Positions 58,500-64,000 of a DNA stretch of 64,000 nt are shown piece by piece. The position numbers and the translations under genes were made by a program. The notes under the pieces are model-generated. The model made no database searches. It was not told the DNA's origin and saw only the letters and a list, made by a program, of their open reading frames with translations. This stretch comes from Capra hircus (Eukaryota; Chordata; Mammalia; Artiodactyla; Bovidae), in contig NC_030817.1 of assembly GCF_001704415.2 (NCBI RefSeq), positions 34,111,550-34,175,549 on the forward strand, in the 5' to 3' direction. Numbering within the stretch: position 1 is the first letter of the stretch; the number at the start of each line of letters is the position of its first letter.

Positions 58500-61400
58500 A
58501 AAAGAGCTTTATTTAAGTATCATAATGGGTATAAACATCCTGGTTCTATCATTAGAAAGTACTAAGAATGCAGGCAGAAATAACATTTCGCTTCTATTAG
58601 AAGACTCCAAAATAGGACACAAGTCATTGATTCCCTTCTATTTTGGCTACATTTTGAATCACAGAACAAAGGCATTAAAAAAAAAAAAAAAGGATCCTTT
58701 GGAAAAACAAAGAGGAAAGTCAACAGCAAGAAGCAAGTATATCTCCGATCAGCGGGAAAAGGGCTGGGGAGGTTTGTTAGGGAGCACGGAAGCCACTACC
58801 CCCTTCTCCACTGGCCCTCTGGTGTGTGCCAGCCTTAGTGCTGGGCATGAGGGCACTGCAGCCTGTGGAGAGGCAGACAGTGCTTCTGGCTCCAGCTTGC
58901 TCCTTAGGCCAAAGTCCAGGCAGAAGTTGGCCTTGTGGGGTTCCTGTCATACTGCCAACCCACGGCACTCTAGGGACACTGCTAGGGGAATGCTGGCCAA
59001 ATCCTGCATGAGCAGTCACCTCCTTCACATTCTCTTCCATGTCAGGGGTTAGACTGAAGGAAACCCCTTCTGTCAGATTTTATGGTGTTTGTGCACTAGC
59101 CCAGGAGAAGGAAGGGAAAGAAAAGAAAGCAAATGGTTTAACTTCACAAAACAGAAAGGAAAGAATTCTTCAAAGTAGTTGATCTTGGAATGAAGCCCAA
59201 CATCCCCAAATCTCAGCTCAGTTTGCTCTTTTTCCATTCACTGCTGGTTTTTAGAAATTCAAATAATTATGACCCCATCTACAGTGGGCCATCGTATCAC
59301 TGCTTTCTCAAAGAGAGTGGTCCAAAGTCACTGTTGCACAAATACAGAATAATCTATGTACCATCTGACAACAGTCAATATACAAAGCATATTCAGATGT
59401 ATATGAGGAATCATACCATAGACAGACATTTAAAATGCAGATATTTTTTAAAAAGAGGCCTTCATTTGCCATACTTAGGGCCATAAGTAGGAAATATTAC
59501 TCTAAAACAAGATGTGTAGATAGATGCTAAAATGAATATTTACATATCATTCCCTATACAGAATATACATTTCAAAACTCAACATGATCATCTCACACAC
59601 ACACAGTGTCTCTTCTGAAAAAATAAAGACAGTGCATTTCCAGGGAATGAGTATATGAATTTTATTGCACTGTTTAAAAAGAAAAGTAGAAATCATAATC
59701 TTACATAATTCTTTCAAATGGATCAACTGAGACAATTTCTCAATGCTTCCTTAAATTTTTACACCACACTGAACTCCAACAGGTTTTTTGTTTTAAGGTA
59801 AACCAGGTTTTTGGTTCTTCCCTGTGGAGAAGTTACTTTCAAGTCAGTGAAAGTTCTTGGCCCATGATTAAAAGTCTTTGCCAATTAGTACTCAACAACT
59901 TCAATTCATTTTTTTCTGGTTCAAGATGAGTAGGAGCCTAATAAGGCTGTGATAAAAGGGCAAAAGGCACTGAGAGCCAAAAGCGGATTAATGAGCTCCT
60001 CCATTTATTTGTCTTCCTAACAGCTGAACTGTTACAACTATTGACACTCTTCAAAAGGTTCCGCTCTGAACCCTGTCCAGGCACTGCAGGCTCCGATGGA
60101 CATCTTCAAATCCAGAGAATGGAGGGGCAAGGGCTTCCCCTGTGTGGTGCCAAAACCAACAAAGCCCCATGGATCAGGTAATGAAACTTCAGCTTTTCCC
60201 CCTTTGAGATTTATTTACTGGCAGCTGACAAGGGGCAAATTCAGCTCGAATTGTGCAGTCAAGGCCCTGTCAAGCTTTTAGAGGCACCCTTGTCTTGAAG
60301 CACCTTCATGACTGGCATTTCACTCAAAAGCCCTCGGCACTGGTCCTTAACAGCTTATGACATCACAAAGGACACTCCAGACAGATGCCTACATGGCATC
60401 CTGCAGCATTTTAAAAGAGAATTAGTGGTTTTAATTATGGTCGTAGTATGAAAGGGAACCATGCAAGCTCCACAGGAGACCTTTGATCAGACCCTTTCGC
60501 TAGTACAATGCCACGGAACTGTGACTATTCCTGGTAAGGGGCCTTTTCTTGCTGAATGACTCACCAGTGATCTTTGAATGCAGACAAGCTTCTAGCCCTC
60601 CCTCTTCATTAGTGAGCATTTCTATACAGGGGCCTATATAGTGCTTGGAGTTTAGGAGCTATACAATTGGGGGGAAAAGAATCCCTACAGATTCAGGCCT
60701 CTACTTAGGAAGTGCTGAAGGACTCTGAGTGACTTTATTCATTAAAACAGGTTGCTATTAATTAACTGTCATAATAAAATAAAGAACTATTATTTGCATT
60801 TCTTACTATGTTCTCTTTAGTAATATGTATAAAAGATGCTTGTAACAGAAATGAATTTATTGAGCCACTTCCCCACACCCCTGAACACCCCCTGCCCCGC
60901 TTTTTGGCAGCAGGAAGCCTCCTAATTATTGGGTACAGATTTATGAGCCCAAATAGAAGTAAAACATGAATATAAAATTAATTAAGGAAAGACAAAATCC
61001 TTTTTACTTTCCAGTTTAAGCAACTGGAAAAAAAAAAAAGCAAACAACAATTAGCTTACTTTTTTAGTGATTTCAGAGAATGATCGAACACAATAAAACT
61101 GTAACTTTTTTCCAAAATATCATCTGGTTGGTATTTAGTTTGAAGTGTGAGATTATGTAACAACTACAGCTACTCAAAAAAAATAAGAAAGAAAGAAAAC
61201 CAATGCCCCCCCCATCCCCCGTACCCCAAACAGTACTCTAGCTTGAAGTGTAACAAGATTCATTAAAAAAAAAAATAATAATTTCATTTCTGGGAGCCAG
61301 AGAATGTCTTTGGTCTGGTATTAACATTTTAAGAATTTAATTTTAATACCAATCCCAATAAGCAGGTCCCTTAAGATTCATGGTTGATATTTTAAGTATA

Positions 61401-61711
61401 TGAAAATAGTTCATTCTCTTCTAGAATTTAATCAAGCAAGTCATTTGATGAAAGGTTGTGGAAGTAGGAAGATTTTTCAAAATATTCTCACTGAAATGCT
61501 AATTCAGTAACACAGGCTAAATAGAATTTGTGGAAATAGCACATCTCAGTTTCTAACTCTGCCGTAAAACAGTACCATGACACCATGTTACTTATATCTG
61601 GGAGATGACCTAGTCTTCCATTCTTTAATGGCATTTCTTTTCTTAGAGGAAAGCGTCTGGACTTGGGAATTTTGGAAGCTGAAAGCCGAGCCAGTTTTTC
61701 AGTTTGCTGTC
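58500..61711 (-). other. Probable 3' UTR and downstream flank of the minus-strand gene
   Basis: This 3.2 kb holds no SINE or LINE that I can recognise, in contrast to the rest of the window. On the minus strand an AATAAA at about 58,513-58,508 is followed by a T-rich stretch, which fits a distal poly(A) site. Other AATAAA hexamers (near 59,656, 60,213 and 60,740) could be nearer sites. The first 220 bases after the stop remain open in another frame (see findings). The UTR assignment is inference from position and repeat absence only. Confidence 0.35.
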
Positions 61712-61966
61712 TCAGCCATTTTTCATATTTCTCAGACTTTGTAGTTCCTTTCTTAGGTGCTTTAGAGCAACTGAAATATCGGCCAGCTGGGGATCATTCT
61801 GGGCCTTGCGAGTGTAGAGACGGAAGTGTCTGATGGTTTCAGATAACAAGACTTCAGGGTCTGCACTTCTTTCCTGAAGGCGCAGCATCCGTTCACAGGA
61901 GATGGCGTAGTTCTTGTGCCAATTCACCGGGTGTTCCTTTCGTAAATAGACAATCTCTTTATAAAG
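61712..61966 (-). CDS. Terminal coding exon of an unidentified gene (84 codons plus stop)
   Basis: Seen: on the minus strand a pyrimidine-rich acceptor (tttttgctgtcttccag) ends at 61,967. An open frame then runs in phase 0 from LYKEIVYLRKEHP to a TGA at 61,714-61,712, ending RNMKNG. An internal GTG or ATG is not needed as a start because the exon is entered by splicing. The 84 residues are mostly helical and charged (Leu, Lys, Arg, Glu), with heptad-like Leu spacing near the end (VALKHLRKELQSLRNM). There is no signal peptide, membrane segment, Cys/His cluster or catalytic motif. A single WHKNYAISCERM stretch could be part of a helical repeat such as TPR or HAT. No repeat overlaps the exon. 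Upstream exons lie beyond the window or were not recognised in 62,000-64,000. I do not recognise the protein and assign no function. It could be a pseudogene remnant, but the acceptor plus clean frame argue for a live exon. Confidence 0.62.
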   Translation of the reverse strand, partial: LYKEIVYLRKEHPVNWHKNYAISCERMLRLQERSADPEVLLSETIRHFRLYTRKAQNDPQLADISVALKHLRKELQSLRNMKNG

Positions 61967-64000
61967 CTGGAAGACAGCAAAAACATTGGCATTCCATTGT
62001 TATCCCTTGACTTTTTTAAAAAGAATAGAAAACACAGAGGAATTAATAACACAAGGGAAAAAATAATGCAAGCAGCCTGTAGTAAAAATCTAATCATTGC
62101 TAGGCCATGCAGAAAATGCAAGGATGACACTGTAATTATTACAGTAGCAGGAGGCAAATGCACTTCATATAAAACTGTTTCTGGGGGTTTTGTGGATGTT
62201 GCGGAGGAAACTTAAGACACACTATGTCAGGACAGAATGCTTTTCCTCCATAAAGATGTTCTGGGAAAGGGATTTGGTTCTAATTCATGGAAAGCTATTT
62301 ATGCAACAGGCAGAAAGGTTGAAACTCTAAATTTAGCTACTGAAGAAAAAAAAAGTAACTTTCTTTAGAAAACTGCATGGAAAAAGAACTTGAAGAAATT
62401 TAAATTTTGTCCCTCATTTTACATAAAATTCTCTCTACATTATAAACAACAGTATTAACAATAGCAGCAAGAGAAAACGTCTAACAAATCCAGCATCCAA
62501 CAGGCTGGGCATAATATAATTTAAGAGACATCCTTAAAGTGAGATGTTGAAAATCTCCACAGTGTCCTAAAATAACAATTTTCATAGTTAAAACTCTGCC
62601 CGCAGGAATTCAGAATTTTGTTTTTCAATATCAGAGATAGTGTTGATTGGATAGAATTAGAATCTTTAATATTGCGTTTTCTAGAGGAAAAAGATAAAAA
62701 TTTAACAAATAAACCAAAAAAGTAGATGCAAATCTACAAAACAATATTCTGCTTGCTTATTGGGGACTTTCACAGCCTTCTTGGGGATTATCAAATTGAA
62801 GTCAAATCCACAGGCACTTGAGTTAACCGGTAGCTCCCGCCATGAGAGCACAGGACAAGTAATGATGCTTTCTCCAGGGACAAAGGCTTTTTGAATTAGA
62901 ACTATGCTTACTACATCATTCAGTTGAAAGGGACCCAATTATATTATCTATTTCCCCAACTCCTACTCTAGAGTAGACAAATGCATACCCAATCTTTTTC
63001 AAAACAACATCCCCATGAAAAGTTCCCCAATCTGTATTTTTTATGTCATTTTGATATTTAATAACCCTTAGTCCTGAAGCTGCCTTTTAAAGCTCTTTTC
63101 CCCTTGCCTTCACTCCATAAAATAGGAAAGAGTCACCTCGTACTTTTCATAGACTTCAAAGCTATTAAGTCAGCATTTTATTTTCTAGGTAAAATGTTCA
63201 AAGCTTCTCTACTTTTTCTCATAGGCTTTTTTATTTTCCCTATCTGCTGCTCCTCTTCTTGAGCCTCCTTCCAATGAGGGACATGCATAAAATGCATGGC
63301 GGGCTGCCCTGCACAAAGTCAGTGCTCAAGAACTGCTCAGGTTCTTTTCTTAGCCGTTTTCAAAATCCTGATTAGATTTTGGAGTGCAAGATGGATGCCA
63401 GTAGCTCAGTAAGCACTTTCCAATGGCTCAAGAGAATAAAAGGCTCCTTCGTGACCTCCCTGCTACGTCTTTGGACATCAGAACAGCCACACTACCCTTT
63501 TCTAAAACATTCTGATCCTGATGTCTTATCAGCTCATTCTGGATGGCCAATTAGTCACCTGTGCTGTATCTTAAGAAGCTGCATCTTACCATTTTTCATC
63601 ATGTGAGAATTGTATTTCCTCCTCTAAGCGTGAATTTTTGTGACATTAAGTTTAGTGGAGCTTAGTCTAGTTTGGGGGGACATCTTCAGTGTATCAACTG
63701 TATTCCTAAAGATAACAGATCATTCTTGCTTTCCCAGTACACCTGAACTTAATGTTCTGGATAACTATTGAGCAGGACAATGTAAATAATAACAAAAATA
63801 TCTTCTATACCTAATAAGAATGTTCTCGAAAAACCTGTACAAGGAGGTGATTTGTGTTGACCCATCAAGTATTTGAGCTGCTTTGTCTTGCAAATGATGT
63901 CACACACCTGGAGACATACGTGAAGGAGATACCTATAGACTATGCTATAGACTTGTGTTCACTGAACAGAGTAATGCCTGCAGGCCCAAAGGGACAATAA
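61967..64000 (-). other. Presumed last intron of the minus-strand gene
   Basis: Lies directly upstream of the splice acceptor at 61,967. It is AT-rich and free of young ruminant repeats. I searched the minus strand for a further exon with acceptor, open frame and donor and found none I would defend. Stretches near 62,700-62,940 and 63,000-63,150 look like decayed old repeat but cannot be named. Confidence 0.35.

Noticed and set aside
58525..59052. 175-codon plus-strand frame
   Set aside because: Crosses a poly(A) run, low similarity to any known protein style, no splice or promoter context; the region is more likely UTR of the minus-strand gene.
62702..62938. 78-codon minus frame as an upstream exon of the terminal gene
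   Set aside because: No convincing acceptor or donor pair, and its end is AT-rich low-information text.
1..64000. A novel bacterial-style system (defence, biosynthetic or toxin locus)
   Set aside because: All evidence points to mammalian intergenic DNA; no operon-like coding sequence exists.

Overview
The window is nuclear DNA from a ruminant (a bovid or close relative). It is dense in repeats found together only in that lineage: six sizeable BovB (RTE-type) LINE insertions plus one short 3' fragment, about eighteen Bov-tA SINEs, four Bov-A2 dimeric SINEs and eleven CHR-type tRNA-derived SINE copies. These lie on a background of older mammalian repeats (MIR, L2, L1, MaLR-like LTRs, hAT and Tigger DNA transposons). 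I cannot tell cattle from sheep, goat or deer by reading alone. There is no sign of bacterial or phage DNA, CRISPR, operons or a biosynthetic cluster.

Layout. Positions 1-30,000 are intergenic or intronic DNA full of nested repeats. The most layered spot is 20,114-22,974: a hAT-type element holds a BovB 3' fragment and a Tigger element, and the Tigger in turn holds a 1.5 kb BovB with a recognisable but dead reverse transcriptase. Other clear nests are Bov-tA inside Bov-tA (846-1259), Bov-A2 inside CHR (9631-10200), BovB inside MIR with an 11-bp target duplication (25,400-26,890) and BovB inside L2 (41,890-43,115). From about 30,800 to 33,640 there is almost no repeat. Its centre (about 32,000-32,760) keeps CpGs and homeodomain/POU-like sites and looks like a conserved non-coding regulatory element. 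A perfect 30-bp inverted repeat with an 8-bp loop sits at 35,999-36,066. Positions 39,400-57,180 again mix repeats with unique stretches.

The only protein-coding sequence I can support is at the right end, on the minus strand: one terminal coding exon (61,712-61,966) with a good splice acceptor and an 84-residue helical, charged C-terminus. I could not name the gene. About 6.8 kb around it (57,180-64,000) has no young repeat. It probably holds the 3' UTR (candidate poly(A) signal near 58,508), the last intron and flanking conserved sequence. An overlapping second frame stays open for 101 codons across the exon and beyond its stop.

The window therefore reads as the 3' flank of a minus-strand gene next to a gene-poor region with possible long-range regulatory elements. 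Repeat family names are from memory of consensus sequences and boundaries are good to roughly 5-20 bases, except where target-site duplications fix them.
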